DNA of 64,000 nucleotides from Solanum dulcamara (Eukaryota > Streptophyta > Magnoliopsida > Solanales > Solanaceae), in the NCBI RefSeq assembly GCF_947179165.1, contig NC_077242.1, forward strand, positions 45,277,097-45,341,096, given 5' to 3'. The translations under genes were made by a program, and so were the position numbers. Positions 24,683 through 36,547 of the stretch are shown piece after piece. The notes beneath the pieces were generated by a model that saw nothing but the letters and a program-made list of their open reading frames with translations, searched no databases and was not told where the DNA came from. The stretch's first letter is position 1. The number at the start of each line of letters is the position of its first letter.

Positions 24683-25146
24683 CCACTTTAGGAGGGGACA
24701 CATGTAATCCCTAAGTGGTGACACATGTTAAGCCTTAAGTGGTGACATATGTCAAGCCCTCATTGGGACAACACATCCCTTCCTCCAATCACGGGCTTCC
24801 ACATGGAATGTGGGGGTCCACCACCCTTGCTCCAACTTCTGCCATGTGGTACTCTCTCATGATGCCACATGGCACTCTCTTATCTCCCTCGTGGGTTCGT
24901 AATCTTATCTTACTTTATGAACATATATAATCCTTGCTACGTAAGCTTGGTATGTACTCAAGTAGCTTAAGTATGTAATATTTCCAAGTAGGTATCTTAC
25001 TAAATAAGTCGAGTCCTACGACTTATTATTCGGTCTCCAACTTCTTCCGGATTCTTATAACTCTATTTCTAATCTTCTCTTATGGGGTATCGCATTCTTC
25101 TTTCCCTTAGAGTTATTTGATAGTTTTATAGATTACCCAGCTCACA

Positions 25147-25290
25147 TGGTAACTCTTAAGAAGCTTAAGAGTTCTTAAGAAGTCTTAAGAAGTCTTAAGA
25201 AGCTTTTAGAAGCTTTAAGAAACTTTAGGAAACCTTAAGAAACTTAAGAAGCTTATGATCCTTTCAAGAAACTTAAGAACATGTTCCACG
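25147..25290. repeat. CTTAAGAAG short-repeat tract near LTR end
   Basis: A run of CTTAAGAAG-like 9-10 bp units contains the palindromes CTTAAG and AAGCTT. The counterpart is at 47118-47235. A-type LTRs have only one or two such units at the same place. Confidence 0.6.
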
Positions 25291-25313
25291 GTACAAAAGT
25301 ACAGGCTGTAACA

Positions 25314-26154
25314 TTCTTCCCCCCTTTAGAACATTCATCCTCAAATGTTAACCCGTCTCATAGGGTTTTACGAGGATTTTTAGGAGTTCTCTATAACTGT
25401 TGTCTTCCAATCCTTTTAGGAGTTTAGACTACCTTTGGATATAGGGAACAAGTACGGATATCTCTTCTCTATCTCTCTGTAATGTATCCAAAATATTATA
25501 ACTATATTGTCCTTATTGAACCCTTATTCCTTTTACCACGTACTTACTCACTTGGCCCTATACATAACACATACATATTCATAGGTTGCATAATCCTGCC
25601 GGTACAACTTGTATGAGGTAAACGTAGTCTTTTCATCTTCGGGTTCATTCTGCTTCACCTATCTCATTCACATTGAAACTCGCTTGTCCCATCTTATCAT
25701 ACTTCTTTCTTTTCTTTTATTCACTCCTTGCTCTTCTCACTTCCAATCATAGGAGGTTTGCTATCCCTTTTCCTTGGTTATTTATCTATTGCAGCATCAT
25801 TTGCGACCAACGCTATAGCTAACATCTTGGCTTTTAACCCCATATGGTATCATTATCCTTCACACGATCTTTTGAGATATTCGATACCCTTACCTGGTCG
25901 TACCCTTTCTTTTTTTATACACACCCATCTTCTAACGTTATGTCATGCAGGGTTTTGCCAAAACCTTCTTGACACCACCTTAAATACCATTGACTTTTAT
26001 CCCATTATTGTTGTCTTTCAGCCCTTCTAACTTGCTTCATCATGGGATCTTCTTGAATTTTAAACATCCATGTCCACTATATTGTAGTAACCATTGTTTC
26101 CATCTTGCCTTTGCATTCTTCTCACCCGCTTCCCCCCTTAAAGAGGGGGTACTT
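25314..26154 (-). pseudogene. Remnant of element F internal 3' region
   Basis: On the minus strand this ends with a GAATGTTCTAAAGG block and the purine tract GGGGGGAAGAA before the LTR. Upstream a short stretch around 25460-25480 can be read as RYPYLFPIS, the end of a chromodomain. The rest has no recognisable reading. Element F originally continued here until it was interrupted. Confidence 0.55.
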
Positions 26155-26916
26155 TATCATGACCCAACCCCGTAGGCCGCGACTGGGGTCCGACCTGGAC
26201 CCCCTTATACGTATCTATCAGTTACCCTTAAGTTGAACCGTGTGTGATGTGATACCATACACAAACCCCAATGGGTCAAAAACTTTTTTTCATAAACCTG
26301 TAGCCTCATTCACCTGTATCATGACAGGAAAGGGCATGCGAGCCGACGAGGCTGCCATACCACGAAAACATTTACAATATGTCGGATGAGCACAACTGAA
26401 ACAAACTTACAAATAACCCACATACACATGTCTACAGACCTCTAAGAGTAATAACTATATCATATGGTGGGACAAGGCCCCCGCCGTACCTCTAAATAAA
26501 TAAATATGTACATCAAATGACCAGTATCAAAACCTAAGCTCCAGAACAGTGGAGCACTTCCAGCATAGCTGAGAGGAACTCTTGAGATGATAGATCTCCA
26601 AAATGAACATCTATACCTGCAGACAGAAATGCAGCCCCCCGAAGAAACGGGGGTCAATACGATATATGTACTGAGTATATAAGCATAACATAACTGAGAT
26701 GACAACTGAAACAAGGATGCAGGAAACCAAGTATAACATTTAATAGGGTATTGTACCTGCACCTCACCAAATAAAGTCATTTATACCACTATCACGTATC
26801 GTATCCGGCCTGCTCGGGGACTCAGTGTTACAAATATATCAACTATCTTGATAGGTATATATATGCCATTAACGTTGTAGGACGTACAGCCCGATCCCTG
26901 TATATAGAAAGTATAT
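26155..26916 (-). repeat. LTR fragment H (minus strand)
   Basis: This is the reverse complement of the 3' ~760 bp of an A/D-type LTR, starting at the LTR terminus (TATCATGACCC, a decayed TGTCACGACCC) and stopping abruptly at 26916 where the plus-strand LTR of D begins. It includes the stem-loop module at 26611-26680. It is the piece into which the D/E array inserted, or a recombination scar. Confidence 0.72.
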
Positions 26917-29900
26917 TGTTACACCCCGCACTCTTGAGCTCGGAACGTCTTCTTAAGTTCCTTAGACACTATCATGTGAGCCGGATAAGCAACGACACTA
27001 TCAAACAACTCTAAGAAAAGAAGATTGTGATACCTCGCGAGAAGGGAGGTTGGAGATAGAGTCATAAGAATCCGGAAAGAGTTGGAGGCTAAGAAACGAG
27101 TCGTAGGACTCAATTTACCTACGTAAGATACTAAGTTAAGAGTCTTATACACTTAAGTTGCTTAAGGATATACCAATCTTATGTAGTGCGGATTACATGA
27201 GCTCTTAAAGTAAGACGAGATTACGAACCCGCGAGGACGACGCGTGGCAGCCAATGGAGGAGCAACACGTGGAAACACCTCAAGCAAATAGGTGATGCAC
27301 CTACTTAGGGTCAAGTAGGTGATGCAGCTGCTTGGGGAGGTGGACCCCGCTGCCACATGGCAGCCCCTAATTGGCAGCATGACACGATGGCCAATCATGG
27401 CTTGACACGTGTCATCCTTAGGGGCTGACAAATGTACCCCCTTGGGACCACCCATATAAGTGATATGTATCTCAAACTTCAGCTTGTTCATCAAAATTTC
27501 CAGCAGCAACGTGAACAAAAAAAAACCTAAAGCTAAGGAAAGAAAATTGCGACGGCTTTGGGAGAAAAATAGGTAAGTCCCGTTTTCGTTCCGTAAATTA
27601 ATTATATAGCGTATACCACGACGATATGGAAGTATTAGTAGAGTAAAATTAGAGTTTGGTGCAGCCAAAAAAATGGACAGCAAGCTGCCATGACGATTCA
27701 GCACGCTAAAAAAATTCTGAGGCGCGATTTCGGCGAGTTCTAGCCAATTTCGGGAAAGGTAAGTTCTTCCCCTCTAATTTGAAGTTTATGATGTTAAATT
27801 AGGGTGTATTACACACCTTAGGAGATTCTGGAAGTTGGGGAAAAGGTTTGGAAAGTTCGGCGTTCGAAATAAACGAATTTGGAATCGCTATAGTTAAGTT
27901 GTTGTCGAAATAAGGTGTTGTGCGCGTGGGGGCTGATGCTGGTTTTGTTGGGGAGTGTTGCAGGGTCTAAAAGTTCTCTAAATGAGGTGTGGGAGCTTCT
28001 GGTTTCAGCCACATGACCCTCCTCTTTGCAATTAAAGAATTTGCGAAAGAAAGATTAAAAACTCTAGTTTTGGTATCTTAGTTTCGAGTGAATTGTTGGG
28101 GGTTTATATTGTGTAATTTTGGTCGTAATATGTATATGTATGGGCTTCTGGTTGCATTTTTGGTTGGCTTCAGGTGCTAAGGACATGGTTGGGAATTCGG
28201 ATAGGGCACATTATAGGGGAGGTGCTGCCCGATTTTTGTTAACATCTTAACTAGTTAAGGAACTAGTCGAGAAGGCGAGCGAAGGGATGAATGTTATGAA
28301 TACTCGTGGGTAGTCTAAGTTGATGAAAAGTCCAAGGTTGTTAATACTTACATTACTTCCATGTTAAATAGGTTTCGAGGACAACGATGTGGATGTGATT
28401 AAGAGAAGTCCATACAAGGTATGTGAAGCTTTCCTTTGGCGTGTTTTTGGAATAGATATGTAGAGCTATTCTTCTTTTCTTTTGGTATGTCTTAGATATA
28501 GTCTATAAATCATATGTATATAATATTTTGGATTTAATCCATTCGTAAAGCCTGAGTATGAGTCGATACTCTCATTTACTTCTAGATATTAGAACTTCTG
28601 CAATAGCTGAGTTATTGTCTTTAAGTCTTCTATGTAATGAAAATTAGTACATGTAATGCCCATTTCTCCTTTCCTTTGGAATGGCTTGATTTTAAGTGAA
28701 ATTGTATATGATATAGGTTTAGAGGTAATTCCATTTACGATCTTTGAGTGTAACTTGTGACTTGTAATCACTCCTGAACATTAAGAGTCTGAAAGTAGTC
28801 AAACTACTATTCTCGAGCCTTCTATATAATGAATAGTAAGTGGAGGTACCAGCTCCTCTCTTGTTAAAGGCTCTGAAATGGTAAAAGCATCTGATTGCAT
28901 AAGTTGAGTCTTTGACTAGATAACTGTGTCTCTGATTGCATAACTGTGTCTCTGATTGCATAATCATGTCTCTGATTACATAAACCATGTTTCTGATTGC
29001 ATAAGCTATATGGCATTGTCTGGATGCATGTCTGTGATACCTGAGGCCCCAACTGATGTAAGCCTAATGACATCTAAAGGGAACTTCGGATAAGTACCTT
29101 CCTGGTCTTCAGGTGACGGTTCACTTGACAGTTTCATCGAGTCTCAGATAAGGACTTAGTTGCATATGGTTTCTCACTACTCTACGTGTGCATACTATAA
29201 CCCTTCTTTCTTCGCGTCCTACGATGGGCCGGATATTATGTCGGGTGCATCGTTACTACTTCTTTCACCACGTCCTGGGCCAGATGTGTATAGTTCCACG
29301 CACGAGGAGACAATGCCGTACGTGAGGTGTGATATATGTTATATGTTATGACGATACGATTATTCACCGAGTCCCAGGCCGGCTGCAATATGATAGTATA
29401 TGTGGCAAAATAAGGGAGGCACCACCGAGTCCCTCCTTAGAGGGCCGGGTACGTATGTATATTATGATGGTACGCTATAGACGTACACCACTCCATTCAC
29501 CGAGTCCCTTACTAAAGGGGCCGGATACTTTATATAGGCATGCATATGAGATTAAAGCAATACATTGTGACCCTGAGCCCCGCAATAAACCGGGTATAAT
29601 ACGATGATATACATGATAAGATGATACCGTATACGATGATATGATATCCTATACGATGATATGATGAAATGAAATGCATTATGATATGATGATATATGAT
29701 TATGAAGAAGTAATTATAACACCGAGTTCACTAGAGGGCCGGGCATAGTAGGTGATGATGTGTATGATTTACGTGTCCTAAGGTGCAGGTACAGTAATTC
29801 ATTTAGTTGTTATTTTTATCCCCTGCATCCCTATTTCAGTTATGGTCTTAGTTACGATATGTTATGCTTTACATACTCAGTACATATATCGTACTGACCC

Positions 29901-30396
29901 CCCTTTTCTTGGGGGGGCTGCATTTCATGACCGCATGTACAGATGTTTATTCTGGAGATCCATCAGCATAGGAGTTTCTCTCAACTGTGTCGGAAGTACT
30001 TCAATGTTCTGGAGCCTAAATTTTGATGCTGGTCACTTAATGTATATATTTGTACATTCAGGGGTACGGCGGGGGCCTTGTCCCGCCATATGTTACTGTT
30101 ACTATTCCTAGAGGTTTGTAGACATATGAATGTGGGATGTTTTTGAGTTAGTTTCGATGTTGCCTATTCAGTATGTTGTGAATGTTTTTGTTATAGCAGC
30201 CTTATCATCTTACGTGCCCTTTCATGATATGATATGAATGGAAGAGGCTACAGGAACATAAAAAAGTTTTAACTCATTGGGGTTTTTTTCGAGTAGTATC
30301 CCCTTGTTCATAGTTCAGTATGACTATAACAGATAGGTAGGTATACAGGGGTCCAGGTCGGACCCCAGTCATGGCCTACGGGGTTGGATCGTGACA
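26917..30396 (+). repeat. D/E array LTR 1 (3480 bp)
   Basis: It starts TGTTACACCCC and ends GGATCGTGACA, followed by a primer site. Promoter: CACGTG palindrome TGACACGTGTCA at 27403-27414, a second decayed one (TGACAAATGTAC) and TATAAG at 27455-27460. The stem-loop module is at 29877-29941. Confidence 0.9.
28919..29008 (+). repeat. ~21-bp minisatellite in LTR 1
   Basis: Four to five copies of TGTCTCTGATTGCATAACTG or close variants. The same array is in LTR 2 (36458-36547). Element A has a shorter, more diverged version (about 960-1040). Confidence 0.8.
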
Positions 30397-30400
30397 GAAG

Positions 30401-30412
30401 TGGTATCAGAGT
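30401..30412 (+). other. Primer binding site of D
   Basis: TGGTATCAGAGT, one mismatch from the initiator-Met type site, four bases after the LTR end. Confidence 0.9.
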
Positions 30413-30599
30413 AGTTCCTTCTTGGAATGTCTATAGACTGTGTCTAGTAGAGTCTTGTTTATCGGTGTGTTGTGCACCACATATATAGACAGGAGGCTAC
30501 AGGACAGTTAGGATGTTACTTTCTTTCAGATCTAAGATCGTGCGTTAGAGGTATGTTAGTAGGATGATCCCTCACTAACGTACCATTATGTTTGCAGCA

Positions 30600-31560
30600 A
30601 TGCCTCCAAAGAAAGCGACAGTTGCTCAGAAGGGCAAGTCAATAGCGGATGAAACACGTCAGACTTTGGGGGTTATTAAGGCTCATGCCCAGTCTATGAT
30701 GGGAATCATGCTCCAGTCGGCGAGCTCTACTACCCCGCCACCCCAGAGGAGCCTAAAGCAGCAGTAGCTGCAGCCTCCTAGGCTCCAGTACCTAGGCCTC
30801 TAGCCCCATAGCTAGGGCCAGAAGACAGGGCAATGAGGGATGCTGTTCAATTATTGACCAGATTAATGGCAAGGCAGGTTCAAAGGCATGGGCTGGGGAT
30901 AAAGAGGCGATGCAGTGAGCGCCAGACCGATAAAGATTACGGCAGAGGCCAGCATAAGAAGGCTAAGTTGGCTGGTGATTCGGGGGAGCCTCAAGGCAGA
31001 CAGCCTTACCAGTATAGTCGATACCCTACCCAACCAGCTTGGAGGGTGCCTCTTCAGTCCCCAGGTGGAAGATTCAATAACACAGGATGTTCAGGAGTTG
31101 GTCAAAGCTCTAGGGTTTCGGGTTCACGATTAAGCAAAGGTTCGCGTCAGTCGAAGCCACCTTTGCCCCAGTGTCCTCACTGTGGCAAGACTCACTTTGG
31201 GGAATGCCGTCTTACTACAGGTGCTTGTTTCGCCTGCGGCTGTCAAGGCCATTTGGTAAGAGAGTGTCCATTCAGAAAAAATTTAAGGGATGCAGCTCAA
31301 CCTATTAGATCAATTGTTGGAGTTCCTTCTTCGTTGGCTACGTTCCCTAAAAGGCAAGATATTCATACCTCAGCAGGCCATGGTAGAGACCGCGGCAGAC
31401 CTTCTAGTTCTAGGAAATCGTCGAACCGCATTGATGCTTTGGCTAGTGGACAGGATCAGAAGGTGTCGTCAAATGTAGTTCCAGGTATATTATTAATCTC
31501 CTCTCAGGATGTATATGTATTAATAGACCTAGGCTTCACCTTGTTATATATGTCTTTGTT
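30600..31560 (+). pseudogene. Truncated gag with zinc knuckles and protease start (element D)
   Basis: An ATG at 30600 opens MPPKKATVAQKGKS, a typical start of Tekay/Del gag. A stop and frameshift follow near 30760. The reading resumes at 30833 with LLTRLMARQVQRHG and then jumps directly to the C-terminal part. The main capsid-like region of gag (a few hundred codons in relatives) is missing. The C-terminal part has CPHCGKTHFGEC followed by a CCHC knuckle CFACGCQGHLVREC (about 31170-31270), nucleic-acid-binding motifs of nucleocapsid. It ends in the beginning of the aspartic protease, DVYVLIDLGFTLLYMS, where relatives have IDPGST. The protease is then cut off by the minisatellite. No functional product is expected. 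Confidence 0.82.
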
Positions 31561-31573
31561 GGCTGTCAGTATT

Positions 31574-31702
31574 GGGCGCCCTGTGTGGCTGCGATATAAT
31601 ACGATACGAATATATATGATGTGTGCCTTGTGAGGCTACGATACAATATGAGGTGAATATATATATATATATATATATATATGTTGGCCCTGTGAGGCAT
31701 TG
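31574..31702 (+). repeat. Minisatellite and (AT)n at the pol deletion joint (element D)
   Basis: Three units of the GCCCTGTGNGGCTGCGATAT-type repeat, with a pure AT run at about 31655-31682. It begins right after the protease start. Confidence 0.75.
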
Positions 31703-33590
31703 TTCGCATTTTCTGCATGCAGGTGTTGAGATAGTGAGAAATACAGAGGAAACTCTGCCCAAATTTTCGTAGAAATAAAAAGAGAATGAGGTGCGGGGCT
31801 ATAGTATGTCTTGAAACGTGGTCCTCGCAACAATGATGAGATTTGACTAAACAAGTATGGCTGACCTCGAGAAATGAGTTAATTGCTGAATTAATGGCAA
31901 TAGAAACTAGGAGATCGATATTGATATAGTAGAACGAAGTTGGAAAAGAGCTATAAGCCAAGGAAGATGACTTAGAGAAGACTGATAGATCGGGATAAAA
32001 TGATATGGCGAGGCTTCTCCTGAATTGATACATAGGGATAAACTATGACAAGTTATGGTTAAAGGAAGTAACGGTATGACTAAGACAAGAGTACGAGGGA
32101 TAAAGAATTGTGACGGATATGAAGTGTTAAGAAGACAGCTATGAATTGAAAGTATAGTATGATGAAAAAGTAATAAGATAAGGCCCCTACTACAACGAAG
32201 TTAATATGGTTTTAAGCAGGATTAGAAGAGAGCCCGAAGCACATGACAAAGATGAAAGTTTAGAAGGCATAATGAGGTTAATATACATGACTCCACCTTG
32301 ATGATTAGTGAGATCCGGCAAGGAGAGGGTATGTTGATTTGCAAAACAACTGATGCATTACGAGGTTATTAAAAGAATAAGCTGTATTCACAGGAATAAA
32401 GTTAGTGTAATGACGAAGCTTGAAACATGAGTCATTAAAGTATAAGTACACTCGAGTGGGGAATTGGCACCAATTATGAGCCCTCGCTAATTACTGATTG
32501 GGATGAATGGAATGCGGCTTTGAATGCACTGCTACATTACTGATACTACTCGAGTTCAATCGTTAGATGAGATTCGATACGATATATTCCAAATACTAAA
32601 GCACCCTACGGTTGTGCTAGGGTATCTTATAAAGGCAACCTAACGCATGAAAGATTTAACAGAACGTGTAGACATGGTGCAGCACGTTAAATATGTTGGA
32701 ATAGAAACATTCGCATGTAAATAGCTGAAGATATACGGAAAATGACATAGGTACACCCTAAAAGGGGGGAAGTGGACAAAAGAAGTACAAGCGTAAAAGA
32801 AAATCAATTGATGCTGTCGCATGTAAATGGGGATGCTTAAACGTCAAACGAGACCCCATAAGGGATGGACGTGATCATACCCGCACTGATGCACTGGATT
32901 CGGTGAAAACTCCGAAGTTAAGCGTGCTCGGATGAGAGTAGCACTGGGATGGGTGACCCCTGGGAAGTGAAAAAGGGAACGAAACAAGTATGACAAAAAG
33001 AGATTATAAAGGCGTGTTAGTACAACGACACATATTGAACAGAGTAAGCCAAAAGCAGAAAAGAGTATGACTGAGATACAACACACTTCGTGAAAATGGC
33101 ACAAGAATAGTTGTTCAGCTTACGAACATTGGCATACTAAGAGTAAGATCAAGTGAGTACTCGATAAAAAAAAGTCAGTAATAACAATGTGATTGCCATA
33201 TTTAGAATCTATTCAGGAAAAGTGTAAGATGGTTCGAGGCAGAACTATTCAGATATAATCGGTATTAAGGACAAGAGCCATAGTGGAGCCCAGACCTCGA
33301 CTAAAGGAGGTAAGCCACTAGTATAGCAACGCTAAGGAATTTTCTAGACTGCTCTAAGTCTGTACACACATTTATGTAAGGATTACAATATGATGTATGG
33401 TAAGAAAACTGGAGAGAAGATTTGAGTAAAAGAGAGAGATACCATACCTAAGGTATTACAAGTTGGATTAAGAGGAGTTGTACAATAGCTTAAGTTAAAA
33501 GAAGCATCAACAGTCTAATAGCCTATCTCAGGGAATGGAAACCCCGACTCGGAGGTGGAAAGCAGTTAATATGTATTATAGTATGAGCTG
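31703..33590 (+). other. Non-coding internal region of element D, including 5S-like segment
   Basis: Homologous to 2945-5214 of A and 39228-41340 of E. D lacks several hundred bases that A has (A 3390-3850). No reverse transcriptase or RNase H motif was seen. Short minus-strand ORFs here are chance. Confidence 0.7.
32862..32968 (+). pseudogene. 5S rRNA-derived segment in element D
   Basis: Same limits and same diagnostic changes as the copy at 4508-4615. It keeps ACTCCGAAGTTAAGCGTGCT (A-box region) and GGGATGGGTGACC (C-box region), and lacks one C in the C run near the end. On this copy CGGATGAGAGTAGCACT is closest to the real 5S in that stretch. Confidence 0.88.
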
Positions 33591-34330
33591 ACCTCGCATT
33601 CTAAGGAACTGGGAGTTCATACGGGCTATGGTAGATGGGTTGACAGAATCAACCTGTTCCCCTCCAGTTAGGAAGGCATATTCAGCTGAGGGTTCTGCGA
33701 AATGACATAGTAGGGAAACAATAAGATTTCACGGAGTTTCCACACCTATTATCTCGGACGGGGAAGTTCAATGTATGGATAATCGCTGGAAATTATTCCG
33801 GTAAGGATTGGGAACACAGGGGAATTTTAGTACAATATTTTTCCCTTCGACTAATGGATAGGCCAGAGGGGATCCAGTAAATTATTGATGAGGTAAAGCT
33901 TAGTCCGGGACAAGGTATCGATTAGAAACCTAGAGTCAGCAGGAAGGGGATACATTGATCCTTCTCAGGTCATATGTAGAATGTATAAAGCTGCCTATGA
34001 GTAGGACCTACCGTCCGATTTGAAACAATACATTCAGTTTTCACAGATCAATGCTCCGCAAGAATGTGAACGACGCTCCCAGAATATTTCCCATGGAGGA
34101 GGTCCACATAACAGGGACTTATCCTATGAGGGGAAACCTATCTCTATCCGGGATCAGCAGATTAAACGGGTTGCGAACTAAGGACATAGCTTCCGTCAAG
34201 GTACTGTGGCGGAATAAGAATCGTGAAGACATAAACTGGGAGGTTGAAAAGGACATGAAACACAAGTGTCCGTACCTATTCCCGATGTCTATGGATAGCC
34301 CAGTCTTGGAACTCGTATATTAATTACTTG
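33590..34330 (+). pseudogene. Degenerate integrase tail and chromodomain (element D)
   Basis: A decayed integrase core (AMVDGLTEST-like near 33620, GVSTPIISDG-like near 33735) is followed by a clean chromodomain reading at 34051-34323: GLRTKDIASVKVLWRNKN, then EDINWEVEKDMKHKCPYLFP. The last section is the best preserved coding piece of the element. Confidence 0.75.
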
Positions 34331-34427
34331 GATAAAAATGTATGTCATTCCAGTAGAAAGGAATCTCCCTATGATCCGTATAAAGTCTTAAGGAAAGTTT
34401 TATTCAACATTCGGGGACGAATGTTCT

Positions 34428-34441
34428 AAAGGGGGGAAGGA
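34428..34441 (+). other. Polypurine tract of D
   Basis: AAAGGGGGGAAGGA directly before LTR 2, after TTCGGGGACGAATGTTCT. Confidence 0.9.
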
Positions 34442-34888
34442 TGTTACACCCCGCACTCTTGAGCTCGGAACGTCTTCTCTTAAGTTCCTTAGACACTATC
34501 ATGTGAGTCGGATAGCTACGACACTATCAAACAACTCTAAGGAAAGAAGATTGTGATACCTCGCGAGAAGGGAGGTTGGAGATAGAGTCATAAGAATCCG
34601 GAAAGAGATGGAGGCTAAGAAATGAGTCGTAGGACTTGATTTACCTACGTAAGACACTAAGTTAAGAGTCTTATACACTTAAGTTTCTTAAGGATATACC
34701 AAGCTTACGTAGTGCGGATTACATGAGCTCTTAAAGTAAGACGAGATTATAAACCCGCGAGGAAGGGAAAAAGAAGACGTATGGCAGCCAATGGAGGAGA
34801 GACACGTGGAAGCACCTCAACCAAGCAGGTGATGCACCTACTAAGGGTAAAGTAGGTGATGCAGCTGCTTGGGGGAGGTGGACCCCCA

Positions 34889-34999
34889 CTGCCACGTGGC
34901 AGCCCCTAATTGGCAGCATGACACGGTGGCCAATCATGGCTTGACACGTGTCATCCTTAGGGGCTGACACGTGTCACCCCTTGGGACCACCCATATAAG
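34889..34999 (+). promoter_or_regulatory. LTR 2 promoter: three CACGTG palindromes and TATA
   Basis: A 14-bp perfect palindrome CTGCCACGTGGCAG is at 34889-34902. TGACACGTGTCA follows at 34942-34953 and again at 34965-34976, and TATAAG at 34994-34999. This is the best preserved version of the LTR promoter in the window. Confidence 0.7.
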
Positions 35000-36457
35000 T
35001 GATATGTATCTCAAACTTCAGATTGTCCATCAAAATTTCCAGTAGCAACGTGAACAAAAAAAAAACCTAAAGCAAAGGAAAGAAAATTGCGACGGCTTTG
35101 GGAGAAAAATAGGTAAGTCCCATTTTCGTTCCGTAAATTAATTATATAGCGTATACCAAGATGATATGGAAGTATTAGTAGAGTAAAATTATAGTTTGGT
35201 GCAGCCAAAAAAATGGACAGCAAGCTGCCATGATGATTCAGCACGCTAAAAAATTCCGATGCGCGATTTCGGCGAGTTCTAGCCAATTTCGGGAAAGGTA
35301 AGTTATTCCCCTCTAATTTGAAGTTTATGATGTTAAATTAGGGTGTATTACACACCTTAGGGGATTCTTGAAGTTGGGTAAAAGGTTTGGAAAGTTCGGC
35401 GTTCGAAATAAACGAATTTGGAATCGCTATAGTTAAGTTGTTGTCGAAATAAGGTGTTGTGCGCGTGGGGGCTGCTGATGGTTGTGTTGTGGAGTGTTGC
35501 AGGGTCTAAAAGTTCTCTAAATTAGGTGTGGTAGCTTATGCTTGCAGCCACATGACCCTCCGCTTTGCAATTAAAGAATTCGCGAAAGAAAGATTAAAAA
35601 CTCTAGTTTTGGTATCTTAGTTTCGAGTGAATTGTTGGGGGTTTATATTGTGTAATTTTGGTCGTAATATGTATATGTATGGGATGCTGGTTGCATTTTT
35701 GGTTGGATGAAGGTTCTAAGGACATGGTTGGGAATTCGGATAGGGCACATTATAGGGGAGGTGCTGCCCGATTTTCGTTAACATCTTAACTAGTTAAGGA
35801 ACTAGTCGAGAAGGCGAGCGAAGGGATGAATGTTATGAATACTCGTGGGTAGTCTAAGTTGATGAAAAGTCCAAGGTTGTTAATACTTACATTACTTCCA
35901 TGTTAAATAGGTTTCGAGGACAACGATGTGGATGTGATTAAGAGAAGTCCATACAAGGTATGTGAAGCTTTCCTTTGGCGTGTTTTTGGAATAGATATGT
36001 AGAGCTATTCTTCTTTTCTTTTGGTATGTCTTAGATATAGTCTATAAATCATATGTATATAATATTTTGGATTTAATCCATTCGTAAAGCCTGAGTATGA
36101 GTCGATACTCTCATTTACTTCTAGATATTAGAACTTCTGCAATAGCTGAGTTATTGTCTTTAAGTCTTCTATGTAATGAAAATTAGTACATGTAATGCCC
36201 ATTTCTCCTTTCCTTTGGAATGGCTTGACTTTAAGTGAAATTGTATATGATATAGGTTTAGAGGTAATTCCATTTACGATCTTTGAGTGTAACTTGTGAC
36301 TTGTAATCACTCCTGAACATTAAGAGTCTGAAAGTAGTCAAACTACTATTCTCGAGCCTTCTATATAATGAATAGTAAGTGGAGGTACCAGCTCCTCTCT
36401 TGTTAAAGGCTCTGAAATGGTAAAAGCATCTGATTGCATAAGTTGAGTCTTTGACTA

Positions 36458-36547
36458 GATAACTGTGTCTCTGATTGCATAACTGTGTCTCTGATTGCAT
36501 AATCATGTCTCTGATTACATAAACCATGTTTCTGATTGCATAAGCTA
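36458..36547 (+). repeat. ~21-bp minisatellite in LTR 2
   Basis: Same unit and copy number as at 28919-29008. Confidence 0.8.

Larger units (their letters stand above)
22395..25313 (-). repeat. Element F 3' LTR (minus strand, 2919 bp)
   Basis: On the plus strand it runs from TGTCACGACCC to GGCTGTAACA. It is closely similar to 44414-47270, the other LTR of the same element. It is followed (at 25314 onward) by the reverse complement of the polypurine tract, so it is the 3' LTR of a minus-strand element. It contains the stem-loop module at 22790-22850 and a long TA microsatellite. Confidence 0.85.

Noticed and set aside
27162..27704. 180-codon minus-strand ORF in LTR 1
   Set aside because: It overlaps the LTR promoter and is antisense to the element. 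The equivalent region of LTR 2 is broken into two shorter frames (34731-34970, 35011-35286), so the frame is not maintained.
28919..29008. CRISPR-like array
   Set aside because: The 21-bp units are contiguous, without unique spacers, and lie in a plant LTR; it is a minisatellite.
31566..32033. 155-codon minus-strand ORF
   Set aside because: It runs antisense through the AT microsatellite and the minisatellite, giving an Ile-Tyr repeat tract. The homologous region in E is not open over the same span.
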